Source: Flavobacterium sp. 245
Lineage (GTDB): Bacteria > Bacteroidota > Bacteroidia > Flavobacteriales > Flavobacteriaceae
Assembly: GCF_004362055.1 (NCBI RefSeq)
Contig: NZ_SNXB01000005.1
Span: 124,001 to 188,000 of the forward strand
DNA length: 64,000 nt
Direction of reading: 5' to 3'
A model generated the notes under the pieces. That model was not told where the DNA came from, did not search any database, and saw only the letters and a list, made by a program, of their open reading frames with translations. The translations under genes were made by a program, and so were the position numbers. Positions 17,584-26,448 of this stretch are shown here, piece by piece (the stretch's first letter is position 1; each line of letters starts with the position of its first letter).

Positions 17584-17777
17584 GTGATATATTTTTTTAG
17601 TAAAAATACAAAAAAACTATGCGCGCACAATAAATTTGTCACACTTTCATAAAACTCCAATAAAACAAGGTGTTACGAATAGTTTTCAGCTAATTAAAAC
17701 GTAAAATAAAATTTCAACTTTGTTAAAATTTTGTTAATATTTGGTACTATGCAAAACAAGATACTGTCTTTTAGATA

Positions 17778-17785
17778 TATATTTG
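17778..17785 (+). promoter_or_regulatory. -7 box for the DUF4870 gene
   Basis: TATATTTG, 28 bp before the ATG at 17814. Confidence 0.5.
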
Positions 17786-17813
17786 CATAAGAAATTACTA
17801 TATACTTTTAATC

Positions 17814-18293
17814 ATGGAAACAACAACACCACTCATCATGGAAACAACATCAGAAAGAAACACTGCAACGTTCACACATCTAAGTACATTAAGCCAGTAT
17901 ATTATCCCGTTTGGGAATTATATTTTCCCAATCATAATCTGGTCTAGTTACAAAGACAAATCAGAATTTGTAAATCACCATGGAAAACAGACATTGAATT
18001 TTCAATTGAGTTTATTGCTTTACACTTTGGTTTTAGCCTTAATTGCAATTCCAATTTTTGTATCAGTAGTTTTACAAAATATCCCGATGGAAGCCGTTTT
18101 TAATCACGACGATTTCTACATCAGAAATTTCAATTTTGAAGGAAACATTGGATTATTAAGTATTGGTGCAACGGCCGTTTTACTTTTTGGGGTTTTAAAA
18201 TTTGTTGAATTCTTTTTAGTGATTTATGCTTCAATAAAAGCTTCAAACGGAGAATTATACAAATATCCGTTAACGATTCCTTTTATAAAGTAA
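17814..18293 (+). CDS. DUF4870 domain membrane protein
   Basis: 159 residues with three hydrophobic segments (about 24-42, 62-88, 115-140). The DUF4870 signature is visible: LSTLSQYIIPFGNYIFPIII, then KSEFVNHHGKQTLNFQ. The N-terminus repeats METT at residues 1 and 9, so the start could be 17814 or 17838. The family is of unknown function, predicted in the inner membrane. In Bacteroidetes, DUF4870 genes often sit near PspC and DUF2807 genes, as here, which hints at envelope stress. Confidence 0.85.
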   Translation: METTTPLIMETTSERNTATFTHLSTLSQYIIPFGNYIFPIIIWSSYKDKSEFVNHHGKQTLNFQLSLLLYTLVLALIAIPIFVSVVLQNIPMEAVFNHDDFYIRNFNFEGNIGLLSIGATAVLLFGVLKFVEFFLVIYASIKASNGELYKYPLTIPFIK

Positions 18294-18343
18294 CACTTCG
18301 ACTTCGCTCAGTGCGACATAAAAAGGTTAAAAGATTATAGACC

Positions 18344-18397
18344 CAATCAATCATCAATCAATCATCAATCAATCATCAATCAATCATCATCAATCAA
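18344..18397 (+). repeat. Tandem 11-bp repeat upstream of padR
   Basis: Four perfect copies of CAATCAATCAT (18344-18387), then a partial copy. It ends about 40 bp before the padR start, in the presumed leader or promoter. Copy number in such arrays can change by slippage. A short CACTTCG/CAGTG hairpin fragment lies just upstream at 18294-18318. Confidence 0.85.
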
Positions 18398-18436
18398 AAA
18401 ACGAATTGTTCAATCTAAAAAAAACAAAATGAAATT

Positions 18437-18769
18437 ATGAACATTGAAAACACAAAAGCACAGATGCGCAAAGGTGTTCTTGAGTTTTGCATCTTATCAG
18501 TATTAAAAGAAAAAGACGCATATACATCTGAAATATTAGACACTTTAAAAAACGCAAAATTATTAGTTGTTGAGGGCACAGTTTATCCGCTCTTGACCAG
18601 GCTGAAAAACGACGGTTTGCTAAATTATCGCTGGGAAGAATCGACCTCAGGGCCACCACGAAAATATTATGGATTAACCGAGATAGGACAAACTTTTTTA
18701 AACGAACTTAGCGGCACATGGACAGAATTATCTGACGCCGTAAAACTAATCACCAATCAAAATCAATAA
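18437..18769 (+). CDS. PadR-family transcriptional regulator
   Basis: 110-residue winged-helix repressor. PadR motifs are clear: RKGVLEFCILSVLKEKDAYT at the start of the fold, VVEGTVYPLLTRLKNDGLL as the recognition helix, and GPPRKYYGLTEIG as the wing. It is followed after 3 bp by the PspC gene and then by a DUF2807 gene, a common trio in Bacteroidetes. The PadR protein probably represses its own operon. The inducing signal is unknown. Confidence 0.93.
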   Translation: MNIENTKAQMRKGVLEFCILSVLKEKDAYTSEILDTLKNAKLLVVEGTVYPLLTRLKNDGLLNYRWEESTSGPPRKYYGLTEIGQTFLNELSGTWTELSDAVKLITNQNQ

Positions 18770-18772
18770 GTC

Positions 18773-20500
18773 ATGAACAAAACAGTAAATATTAACTTAG
18801 GCGGTATGTTTTTTCACATCGATGAAGATGCATATTTAAAATTGACACGCTATTTTGACGCTATAAAACGATCACTGAACAACTCATCTGGACAAGATGA
18901 AATTATTAAAGATATCGAAATGCGTGTTTCTGAATTATTAACAGAAAAACAAAAAAGCGAGAAACATGTTGTTGGCTTAAAAGACGTTGACGAAGTGATT
19001 GCGGTGATGGGACAACCAGAAGATTACCGAATTGAAGACGAGGAAAGCCAAAATCAATCTTTCAATAATTACGGCGGAAGACAGCATAAAAAATTATACC
19101 GTGACAAAGAAAAAGGTATGATTGGCGGTGTTGCAACTGGTTTAGGACATTATTTTGGAATTGATGCTGTTTGGATCAAAATCATATTCTTAATATTCGT
19201 TTTTGCAGGTTTTGGAACTGGAATCTTAGCTTATTTCGTACTTTGGATTGTAACTCCTGAAGCGGTAACAACTTCAGAAAAACTTGAAATGACAGGCGAA
19301 CCAGTAACGATTTCAAACATCGAAAAAAAAGTACGTGAAGAAATTGATTCATTGTCTGATAAATTCAAAAATGCAGATTATGACAAAATGGGAAACCAAG
19401 TAAAGTCGGGAGCTGAGAGAATAAGTAGTTCATTTGGAGACTTTGTCATGACGGTTTTTAAAATCTTTGCTAAATTTTTAGGTGTAATCTTAATCATGGC
19501 GGGAATCACGACTCTTATATTATTATTAATTGGAGTATTTACCCTAGGAACAAATGTTTTTCTTGAGTTCCCTTGGCAAAACTTTGTTGAAGCTGGAAAC
19601 TTTACAGAATATCCTATTTGGTCTTTCGGTTTATTGATGCTTTTTGCAGTTGGAATTCCATTTTTCTTCTTGACTTTATTAGGATTTAAATTGTTATCTC
19701 CGAATTTAAAATCAATCGGAAATATTACAAAATACACTTTGCTTGCCATCTGGATTATCGCTATTGCAATTGCAATCAGCATCGGAATCAAACAAGCGAC
19801 TGAAATATCTTATGACAATAAAACGGTGGAGAAAAAAGCACTGAACATTACATCAAAAGATACTCTTTTTGTAAAATTCAGGTACAATGATTATTATGCT
19901 AAAGATTTGAATCATCATCATGAATTCACTTTTGTGCAAGATTCTGCAAACAATGACCTTATTTATTCAAATGATGTTCGTTTGCATGTTTTATACACTG
20001 ACAACACTTCTCCTTACTTGCAAATTGAAAAAAGTGCCAGAGGAAATTCATTTTCAAGCGCAAAACGAAGAGCAGAAAAAATCAATTATAACGTTCAGAT
20101 TAATGGAAATCATTTAATTTTGGATAATTATTTTCTGACAGATGTTAAAAATAAATTCAGAGGACAAGAAGTTGATGTATATTTGTACTTGCCAGAAGGG
20201 CAATTATTTAAGCCAGATTCTTCAGTACAAGATTACGACGATTCTGAAAATGATTTTTTCAACTTGCACTTTAGCGGTGATTACAACTATAAAGTAGAAG
20301 GTTCAAAAATAAAATGTTTAAACTGCCCTGCAGATGAGAACGATAATGACGATGATTACAATAGTGAAGATACTACTATTGAAAATGACACTGTAAAGGA
20401 AGTTTCGATTAAGATTAACGGAAAAGAAGTTTTAAACGGAAAAAAAAACAAAGGAAAGCTAACCACTGATAAAAACGGAGTTATAATTAAAATCAACTAA
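18773..20500 (+). CDS. PspC domain membrane protein
   Basis: 575 residues. Residues 1-100 are a soluble N-terminal region (VNINLGGMFFHIDEDAYLKL) seen in large Bacteroidetes PspC proteins. Residues about 108-165 are the PspC domain (KLYRDKEKGMIGGVATGLG, GIDAVWIKIIFLIFVFAG). Several further membrane segments lie between about 225 and 345. The C-terminal region is a soluble acidic domain. PspC belongs to phage-shock envelope stress systems; here it is likely a membrane stress component under PadR control. It is tightly linked to its neighbours (3-bp gaps). Confidence 0.9.
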   Translation: MNKTVNINLGGMFFHIDEDAYLKLTRYFDAIKRSLNNSSGQDEIIKDIEMRVSELLTEKQKSEKHVVGLKDVDEVIAVMGQPEDYRIEDEESQNQSFNNYGGRQHKKLYRDKEKGMIGGVATGLGHYFGIDAVWIKIIFLIFVFAGFGTGILAYFVLWIVTPEAVTTSEKLEMTGEPVTISNIEKKVREEIDSLSDKFKNADYDKMGNQVKSGAERISSSFGDFVMTVFKIFAKFLGVILIMAGITTLILLLIGVFTLGTNVFLEFPWQNFVEAGNFTEYPIWSFGLLMLFAVGIPFFFLTLLGFKLLSPNLKSIGNITKYTLLAIWIIAIAIAISIGIKQATEISYDNKTVEKKALNITSKDTLFVKFRYNDYYAKDLNHHHEFTFVQDSANNDLIYSNDVRLHVLYTDNTSPYLQIEKSARGNSFSSAKRRAEKINYNVQINGNHLILDNYFLTDVKNKFRGQEVDVYLYLPEGQLFKPDSSVQDYDDSENDFFNLHFSGDYNYKVEGSKIKCLNCPADENDNDDDYNSEDTTIENDTVKEVSIKINGKEVLNGKKNKGKLTTDKNGVIIKIN

Positions 20501-20503
20501 GCC

Positions 20504-21238
20504 ATGATCAAAATAATCATTCATATTACAAAATTTATTATTGCAACTGTTACCGCATTATTGCTTGCATCTTGTAACTTTAATTTGAATACAGTTGAAG
20601 GAAGCGGAAATGTAACAAAGGAAAAAAGAATTGTTCAGGGAGATTTCAAAAAAGTATCTGTAAGCAACGCGATTGATTTAGTAATCGTACAATCTGATTC
20701 GACTGAAATCGTAGTAGAAGCTGATGATAATCTACAAAAAGACATCATTACAAAAGTTGAAAACGGAACACTTGTAATTAGCTGTAAATTCAATTCTTTT
20801 AAAAACGTTACTACTAAAAAAGTTACTGTAAAAATGCCTGTTATTGATAAGCTTGAAGCTTCGAGCGCAGCATCTGTTCAAAGCAAAAATGTGATTCAGG
20901 CACAAGATATTGACTTAGAAACATCGAGCGCAGCAACAATGAGTGTAAATGTAGAATCAGACAATATTTCAGCTGATTCTGGAAGCGGAAGCTCTATTTC
21001 TGTTGAAGGAAAAGCATTGAAAATCAAAACTTCAGCATCAAGCGGTTCTAGCATTAATGCAGAAAAATTATTAGCAAACGAAGTTCATGCAGAAGCATCA
21101 AGCGGAGGAAGCGTAAATGTACACCCAATTGTAAGCCTGAAAGCGGAAGCATCTAGCGGAGGAAGCATTAATTATGATTCAACCCCAAAGACTGTTGAAA
21201 AAACTTCAAATTCTGGAGGAACTATCAGTCAGGGATAA
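20504..21238 (+). CDS. Head GIN (DUF2807) lipoprotein
   Basis: 244 residues with lipobox LLASC (Cys 24). The head GIN or DUF2807 domain, a right-handed beta-helix, starts at GSGNVTKEKRIVQGDFKKV. Repeated turns follow, such as ASSAASV, SGSGSSIS, SASSGSSI and ASSGGSV, giving a helix of nearly identical coils. It ends the PadR-PspC operon and is probably anchored in the outer membrane. Function is unknown. Confidence 0.9.
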   Translation: MIKIIIHITKFIIATVTALLLASCNFNLNTVEGSGNVTKEKRIVQGDFKKVSVSNAIDLVIVQSDSTEIVVEADDNLQKDIITKVENGTLVISCKFNSFKNVTTKKVTVKMPVIDKLEASSAASVQSKNVIQAQDIDLETSSAATMSVNVESDNISADSGSGSSISVEGKALKIKTSASSGSSINAEKLLANEVHAEASSGGSVNVHPIVSLKAEASSGGSINYDSTPKTVEKTSNSGGTISQG

Positions 21239-21267
21239 ATGATATTTATCTGTTAAATATAAAAGAA

Positions 21268-21296
21268 ATCATTCATCAAAAGTGGATGATTTTTTT
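21268..21296 (+). terminator. Probable terminator of the PadR-PspC operon, merging into the next promoter
   Basis: The stem ATCATTC with GGATGAT (one G-T pair) is followed by a T run at 21291-21296. The last T of the run is the first base of the -7 box at 21296-21303. Confidence 0.55.
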
Positions 21297-21303
21297 ATAT
21301 TTG
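21296..21303 (+). promoter_or_regulatory. -7 box for the second DUF2807 gene
   Basis: TATATTTG, 21 bp before the ATG at 21325. An upstream in-frame ATG at 21286 lies ahead of this box and is therefore rejected as a start. Confidence 0.55.
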
Positions 21304-21324
21304 TCAAAATCAAAACAAGGATTA

Positions 21325-22158
21325 ATGAAAAAAAATACTGCCCTGATCTTATTATTGTTAGTTACAACATTAACTTTTGCACAAAGAAGAGAAAAAATCA
21401 AAGGAACTAAAATCGTTACAACATCAATAAAAGAAGTTGGAAGCTTTGACGGACTTGAAGTAGATGACAATTTAGAAGTTTACTTGGAACGTGGCGAGAA
21501 AAACGAAATTAAAATTGAAGCCGATGATAATCTTCATGATATTGTTGCAATGGATTTAAGAGATAAAACGCTTCGTTTATATACTTCAAAAGAAAGCACA
21601 ATTTTCAAAAAGCTTTCTGTGCGTGTGACTTACACGGGAACTTTGAACAAAGTAATTGCTAAAAATGAAGCTGTTATTTATGCAATTCAGGAACTTAAAT
21701 TAGACGATATTACTTTTAACAGTGTTGATTTTTCAAAACTATATCTGAATGTAAATGCAAAAAAATTCGGTTTAGTTGCTGACGATAAATCCAAATCTGA
21801 AATAAATCTAAAAGCAGACGAAGCGACTATTCAATTAAGCAAATATGCAGTATTGAAATCATTAGTTTCTGCTATCAAATTCAATTGTGATTTATACCAA
21901 AAATCAAATGCAGCAATTGAAGGAATTGCCGAAAAAGCAACTATTCGTTTAGATAATAATTCGGTTTTCACCGGAACAAAATTCACTCTAAAAGATGCTA
22001 ATATTACCGCCGAAAGCTATTCTGTTGGAAGTATTCTAGCCGAAACTGCTATTTCAATCGCTGTTGGCGACAAAGCAGAACTTTCTTTATTTGGAAATCC
22101 AACAATACAATTAACACGCTTTTCTGAAGAAGCAAAATTGATTAAGAAGATAAAATAA
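21325..22158 (+). CDS. DUF2807 (head GIN) exported protein
   Basis: 277 residues. The start at 21325 gives a signal peptide (MKKNTALILLLLVTTLTFAQ). The DUF2807 region opens with VGSFDGLEVDDNLEVYLERG and EIKIEADDNLHDIV, close to the same region of the upstream lipoprotein (VVEADDNLQKDI). Later beta-helix repeats are less regular than in that protein. The two are likely an old duplication, with separate promoters. Function is unknown. Confidence 0.88.
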   Translation: MKKNTALILLLLVTTLTFAQRREKIKGTKIVTTSIKEVGSFDGLEVDDNLEVYLERGEKNEIKIEADDNLHDIVAMDLRDKTLRLYTSKESTIFKKLSVRVTYTGTLNKVIAKNEAVIYAIQELKLDDITFNSVDFSKLYLNVNAKKFGLVADDKSKSEINLKADEATIQLSKYAVLKSLVSAIKFNCDLYQKSNAAIEGIAEKATIRLDNNSVFTGTKFTLKDANITAESYSVGSILAETAISIAVGDKAELSLFGNPTIQLTRFSEEAKLIKKIK

Positions 22159-22162
22159 TTTG

Positions 22163-22315
22163 TTTCAAGTTTTTCTTGTTTCAAGTTTCAAGTTGAAATT
22201 AGAAACATTAATTATAAAAAAAATCCCGGTCTAAAATTAAGACTGGGATTTTTTTATTGTCATTTTACAAGTTCCAGAAAACCTGAAACAAAGAAAACCT
22301 GAAACTTGAAACCAA
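22163..22315. repeat. Family E inverted word repeat around a terminator
   Basis: GTTTCAAG words (about 22163-22194) on the left face inverted CTTGAAAC and CCTGAAAC words (about 22270-22313) on the right. A terminator hairpin lies in the middle. It is located between convergent genes. Confidence 0.7.
22218..22257. terminator. Bidirectional terminator between DUF2807 and trxB
   Basis: The stem AAATCCCGGTCT with AGACTGGGATTT has one imperfect pair. It has A runs on the left and T runs on the right, so it can serve both convergent genes. Confidence 0.8.
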
Positions 22316-22319
22316 ATTT

Positions 22320-23267
22320 TTATTCTTTAGAAGCTAAATATCTTTCAGCATCAAGCGCAGCCATACATCCTGTACCTGCGGCAGTAATTGCTTGACGATA
22401 TACATGATCTGCAGCATCACCAGCTACAAAAACACCTGCAACATTTGTGTTAGATGTTCCTGGAGTATTTATAATATATCCTGTTTCATCAAGATTAATA
22501 TAATCTTTGAAGATATCTGTATTTGGTTTGTGACCAATTGCTACGAAGAAACCAGTTGCAGGAATTTCGATAACTTCACCAGTAGTTTTATTTAATGCTT
22601 TAATTGCATGGACAACTTGATTGTCACCAACCACTTCAACAGTATCGTGATTCATTAAAATTTCGATATTCTCTGTTTTGCGTACACGTGCTTCCATAAT
22701 TTTAGAAGCTCTGAATTTTTCGCTTCTTACTAACATCGTAACTTTTTTACAAAGTTTAGATAAATAATGTGCTTCTTCACAAGCAGAATCTCCTGCTCCA
22801 ACAATTACAACTTCTTGGTTTCGGTAAAAGAATCCGTCACAAACAGCACAAGCAGAAACTCCTCCGCCCATATTTAAATAATGTTGTTCTGATGGTAATC
22901 CTAAATATTTAGCTGAAGCACCTGTCGAAATAATAACAGTTTCACAATGCAATTCGATTGAATCGTTGATCCAAACTTTATGAATATCTCCCGAAAAATC
23001 AACTTTTGTAGCCCATCCATCACGAATATCAGCACCAAAACGTTTTGCTTGTTCCTGCAACTGAATCATCATTTCTGGTCCAGTAACACCATCAACATAA
23101 CCTGGAAAATTTTCTACTTCATTAGTAGTAGTCAATTGACCACCAGGCTGCATTCCTTGATATAAAACCGGATTCATGTTTGCTCTGGCTGCATAAATTG
23201 CTGCAGTATAACCTGCAGGGCCAGAACCTATAATAAGGCATTTAATTTTTTCTATTGTATCTGACAT
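22320..23267 (-). CDS. trxB: Thioredoxin-disulfide reductase
   Basis: 315 residues from the ATG at 23267. It transfers electrons from NADPH through FAD to thioredoxin in the cytoplasm. The FAD motif GSGPAGYTAAIYAARA lies at about 14-29, the redox-active CAVC at C140-C143, the NADPH motif GAGDSACEEA near 157, and a second FAD motif, VFVAGDAAD, near the C-terminus. A start at 23294 would lie inside the promoter box and is rejected. All key residues are present and the length is normal. Confidence 0.97.
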   Translation of the reverse strand: MSDTIEKIKCLIIGSGPAGYTAAIYAARANMNPVLYQGMQPGGQLTTTNEVENFPGYVDGVTGPEMMIQLQEQAKRFGADIRDGWATKVDFSGDIHKVWINDSIELHCETVIISTGASAKYLGLPSEQHYLNMGGGVSACAVCDGFFYRNQEVVIVGAGDSACEEAHYLSKLCKKVTMLVRSEKFRASKIMEARVRKTENIEILMNHDTVEVVGDNQVVHAIKALNKTTGEVIEIPATGFFVAIGHKPNTDIFKDYINLDETGYIINTPGTSNTNVAGVFVAGDAADHVYRQAITAAGTGCMAALDAERYLASKE

Positions 23268-23291
23268 AATATGTATAGTTTTTTTGTGATG

Positions 23292-23299
23292 CAAATGTA
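23292..23299 (-). promoter_or_regulatory. -7 box for trxB
   Basis: The minus strand reads TACATTTG, 25 bp before the ATG at 23267. Confidence 0.55.
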
Positions 23300-23382
23300 A
23301 ACTTTATTATAAAAAATAAAGGCGAAAATAAATCCGAAATAACTATGTTCAAATAAGTTTTATTTATTTTCATTTTTTCCTT

Positions 23383-23410
23383 TTGTAAACAAAATTAATT
23401 TATATCTTTG
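23383..23410 (+). promoter_or_regulatory. Complete promoter of tRNA-Pro
   Basis: TTG (23383-23385), 17 bp, then TATCTTTG (23403-23410). This is the best match in the window to the Bacteroidetes -33/-7 arrangement. Confidence 0.75.
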
Positions 23411-23444
23411 CATCCGCTTTCGGGCAGTACTACAAATACATCTT

Positions 23445-23519
23445 CGGGGTGTAGCGTAGCCCGGTTATCGCGCCTGCTTTGGGAGCAGGAGGCCGCAGGT
23501 TCGAATCCTGCCACCCCGA
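23445..23519 (+). tRNA. tRNA-Pro, anticodon TGG
   Basis: 75 nt with a full cloverleaf. The acceptor stem pairs CGGGGTG with CACCCCG. The anticodon stem CCTGC/GCAGG encloses the loop TTTGGGA, giving anticodon TGG. The T arm is GCAGG-TTCGAAT-CCTGC. The 3' CCA is not encoded. A promoter precedes it and a terminator follows at once. Confidence 0.95.
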
Positions 23520-23521
23520 CA

Positions 23522-23557
23522 AAAGTCTTTTCATTTACTTGGAAAGACTTTTTTTTT
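23522..23557 (+). terminator. Terminator of tRNA-Pro
   Basis: The stem AAAGTCTTT with AAAGACTTT and T run begins 2 bp after the tRNA. Confidence 0.85.
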
Positions 23558-23615
23558 GCAATAAACTGAAAACTAAATCATAAACAGAACGATTACAGCG
23601 TCCCAATTGACAAAC

Positions 23616-23702
23616 ATAGCCCGCGGTTTCAACCGCGGGAGACTTATTGTGATAATCTCGTGAATAATTTAACGCATCCCCGCGGTTGAAACCGCGGGCT
23701 AT
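23616..23702. repeat. Family H GC-rich inverted repeat with self-complementary arms
   Basis: The arms 23616-23639 and 23679-23702 are perfect 24-bp inverted copies. Each arm is itself a hairpin (CCCGCGGTT with AACCGCGGG). The GC content is far above the surrounding DNA. The layout resembles REP/BIME elements. Confidence 0.9.
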
Positions 23703-23703
23703 A

Positions 23704-23742
23704 TTAAAAAAACCTCTGAAGTTCAATTGATCTCCAGAGGTT
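23704..23742 (-). terminator. Terminator of the beta-helix gene
   Basis: AACCTCTG with CAGAGGTT, followed on the minus strand by a T run. It is 29 bp past the stop codon. Confidence 0.75.
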
Positions 23743-23770
23743 CTATATTTCAAAATTATTTGCTATTTAT

Positions 23771-25951
23771 TTATTTCTCCATTTTAATATAAGCAGGATA
23801 CGATTCACTACTTGGCAAATTAAACTCTTCATCATAGGGTTGCGTACCTGATCCATTATTATACAATGCCACACGTTTTGCACCAGTTGCAGTGCTTCCT
23901 CCTGTACTATTAATAACGTTTTGAATATTTCCTGAACCTGCAAAACGAGTGGTACACATTTTTTCTAATGTAACATTTGGACTATTAGGCACTTCAAAAC
24001 CATTTTTCTTATTTACATTACCGTCAGTTCCGGTCATCACAGCATAAGAACCCATTCCTATACTATGATGTTCTTTTACAGTATTGCTAACTTTGAATGC
24101 TGCATAACCATCAATTCTGCCTCCTTGACTGCTCCAGCTTGCTTGATTTGGAGCATCATAAGGCGGTTCGTTTTGGAAAAAATAGGTTTTGCCTCGTTCT
24201 CCCAACCATAACACCTCGTATTCTTGAAAGTGTTCAACAAATAACCCATAAAGCGTAACATCATTACCAGCAACAATAAGTCCGTTTTTACATCTGTCTC
24301 TTACCCAGCGGGCATCGCCGCCTTTCTGCGAACCATGATCGGCACGCCACAGCCAGAAATGATCACCAACTACATTGTTGCTATTTATTTGCATAGAAAC
24401 CTGTATCTGGATATTTTTTGACTGAACTCCGCCTACTCTACAAGTGATATCTGTTAACAAAATAGGATCTGCAGAATGATCAGCTTTTGCTCCTTGATCA
24501 CCAATTCTAACCTGATAAGTTGTACTATTAAATGAATCCATTAAAAGTCCGGCAATAATAATTCCATCCTTATCATCAGCATAAATACAGCCCCAAGTAT
24601 TTTTCTCGGTAGGCTCAAGCGTTACCGAAGCAATTCCGGCACCCAATAATATCGCATCTTTTCTATTAACTTGGATAGGTGCATTCAATGAATAATGCCC
24701 AGGCGTGAAAAATACATTTTTGCCCGCTTTTAGTGCGTTATTAATTTCAACATCTGTATCACTTTCTTTAGTAACATACCAATCATTAAGCAAATCTTGA
24801 ATTTTGCCTTTACCCATATCTGTCGCCGACCAAGAAACTCCTACTCTATCCTTTTGCCATGCCGGAACACTTACTTTGTATTCGCCATCTTTATCTAGAA
24901 AAAGAAAAGGTTTTTCTCTAATAATAGGCGTAGTAGAAATTGGAGCATTCTTTTCATCTGCTTGTGGAGGATTTACACAGCCTTGCCAAACCATATTATA
25001 AGAACCACCCATCGCTCCTGACCCAGAAGGAAAAACGGTATTTCTAGTGTACCATTGCTGTTGTCCAGCCCAGTTTGGCCTTGAAGATGTATAGTGAGTA
25101 TCCGCAATAAATCCGCCACTTCCCCAAAAATTGGTGTTTCCAATATCTGAAATATATTTCGAAGTGCTTCCTATTAACAATCTTCTCGCACTGGTTGACT
25201 GAGAAACGGTCCATGAAAAATCACGCATCACTTCTACATTTTCTACAGAACGCCAAAATGTACAGGTTGCATTTGCTCCTCCAGACAAATGAGGTCTAGT
25301 AAATATAGAACCTAATTTAACATCTGACGGTACTTTTCCCAAACCTCCAATATGAGAATAAAATCCCAATTCTATTGAATTGGCTTCCGCCGATGATGCA
25401 GAACCAGATCCGCCAACATCATAAGTTTGGCCATTAACATTGGCTTTAAAATAATAAGCTTGACGTTTTGTTGTCCACTCGCCATTTGCTCCACCTAAAC
25501 CAATAGCCGCAAAATGCGAATTAATTTCGTTTCGTGCCGTTTCTGCTTTTTCATGTTTTCTATCATAGAAATACATATTATCCCCAAAAATCTGATTTTC
25601 CAACGAAATTATTATAGTAATATCGTTACGAGTAACTTTATAGTAGTTCTCATATTTATCAGTATTTGGCTTATTATCAGTAAATGTTAATTTGGAAGTT
25701 GACCCCACCTGTACAAAATCTGATGCTAGACGACTTCCTCCTCTTGTGATTATATAATTGCCCGAAGAGCCAAAAGCCGACCAAGACAAGGTCATGTCGT
25801 GTTTCTTTTTGTTATAAACAATTTTACGCTCTGTTTTTTTCTCTTGTTTTTTTTCATCAGATGAATCAGGTGAAACAAAACTGGATAAAATCAGTATAAA
25901 TACAAATGCTGTAAATACTGAAATCCCTTTTTTACTCTTAAGAATGTTCAT
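23771..25951 (-). CDS. Secreted parallel beta-helix protein, GH55/pectate-lyase-like
   Basis: 726 residues with a signal segment (ISVFTAFVFILILSSFVS). Residues about 50-110 look like a fibronectin-type module (MTLSWSAFGSSGNYIITRGG). The remainder contains beta-helix features, including KDAILLGAGIASVTLEP, WGCIYADDKDGIIIAGLLMD and GLIVAGNDVTLYGLFVEHFQ. Similar proteins are often annotated as GH55-like or only as coagulation factor 5/8 or adenylyl cyclase by mistake. A carbohydrate-active role is plausible but unproven. It stands alone, with 497 bp of empty DNA upstream. Confidence 0.65.
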   Translation of the reverse strand: MNILKSKKGISVFTAFVFILILSSFVSPDSSDEKKQEKKTERKIVYNKKKHDMTLSWSAFGSSGNYIITRGGSRLASDFVQVGSTSKLTFTDNKPNTDKYENYYKVTRNDITIIISLENQIFGDNMYFYDRKHEKAETARNEINSHFAAIGLGGANGEWTTKRQAYYFKANVNGQTYDVGGSGSASSAEANSIELGFYSHIGGLGKVPSDVKLGSIFTRPHLSGGANATCTFWRSVENVEVMRDFSWTVSQSTSARRLLIGSTSKYISDIGNTNFWGSGGFIADTHYTSSRPNWAGQQQWYTRNTVFPSGSGAMGGSYNMVWQGCVNPPQADEKNAPISTTPIIREKPFLFLDKDGEYKVSVPAWQKDRVGVSWSATDMGKGKIQDLLNDWYVTKESDTDVEINNALKAGKNVFFTPGHYSLNAPIQVNRKDAILLGAGIASVTLEPTEKNTWGCIYADDKDGIIIAGLLMDSFNSTTYQVRIGDQGAKADHSADPILLTDITCRVGGVQSKNIQIQVSMQINSNNVVGDHFWLWRADHGSQKGGDARWVRDRCKNGLIVAGNDVTLYGLFVEHFQEYEVLWLGERGKTYFFQNEPPYDAPNQASWSSQGGRIDGYAAFKVSNTVKEHHSIGMGSYAVMTGTDGNVNKKNGFEVPNSPNVTLEKMCTTRFAGSGNIQNVINSTGGSTATGAKRVALYNNGSGTQPYDEEFNLPSSESYPAYIKMEK

Positions 25952-26349
25952 TTTTGTGGTTTAATAGTTTGTACTAATAATAGTTTTTAAAAAACCCAAA
26001 ATAGCAATAATCTAGAATCTAAATGTCCATTTTTGCTCTCTACTTTCTTATCAAAAACTATACAAATCAGCGTTTCTGAGCATAAATAAGCCCCAAACAA
26101 TATTTCACCCACTTCTCATCGAGTTTGCTTGCCAATAAAAATTAGAAAACAAAGAATTTAAATGATAGAAATTCCTTGTGTTATAAAAACTCCTTTTTGG
26201 TCTATTTCACTATTGAAATTTTAAAATGAGACCTTTTTTCAAAGGCAAAATTAGAATCTTGGCTTTTTATTCTATCAACATCAACTAAATTGCTCAAAAT
26301 TCAACTGGCAATTCTATGTTTAACTAAAATTAATTTGTTCCGAAGACCC
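25952..26349. other. Gap upstream of parA and the beta-helix gene, nothing recognised
   Basis: AT-rich divergent intergenic region. I see no frame of useful length, no repeat and no clear -7 box for either gene. It ends at the palindrome at 26350-26377. Confidence 0.5.
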
Positions 26350-26377
26350 ATGAAACCACGAATAAACAACGTTTCAT
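26350..26377. promoter_or_regulatory. Interrupted palindrome upstream of parA
   Basis: ATGAAAC (26350-26356) and GTTTCAT (26371-26377) are separated by 14 bp. The site is 72 bp upstream of parA. It contains parts of the parS consensus (GAAAC, GTTTC) but not the continuous 16-bp site, so it could be an operator or chance. Confidence 0.35.
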
Positions 26378-26448
26378 AAATGTTAACAAAATAGATTTTC
26401 AAAAACCATAAATAATTGTATTTTTACGGTTCAAAATTCAGAAAATAA

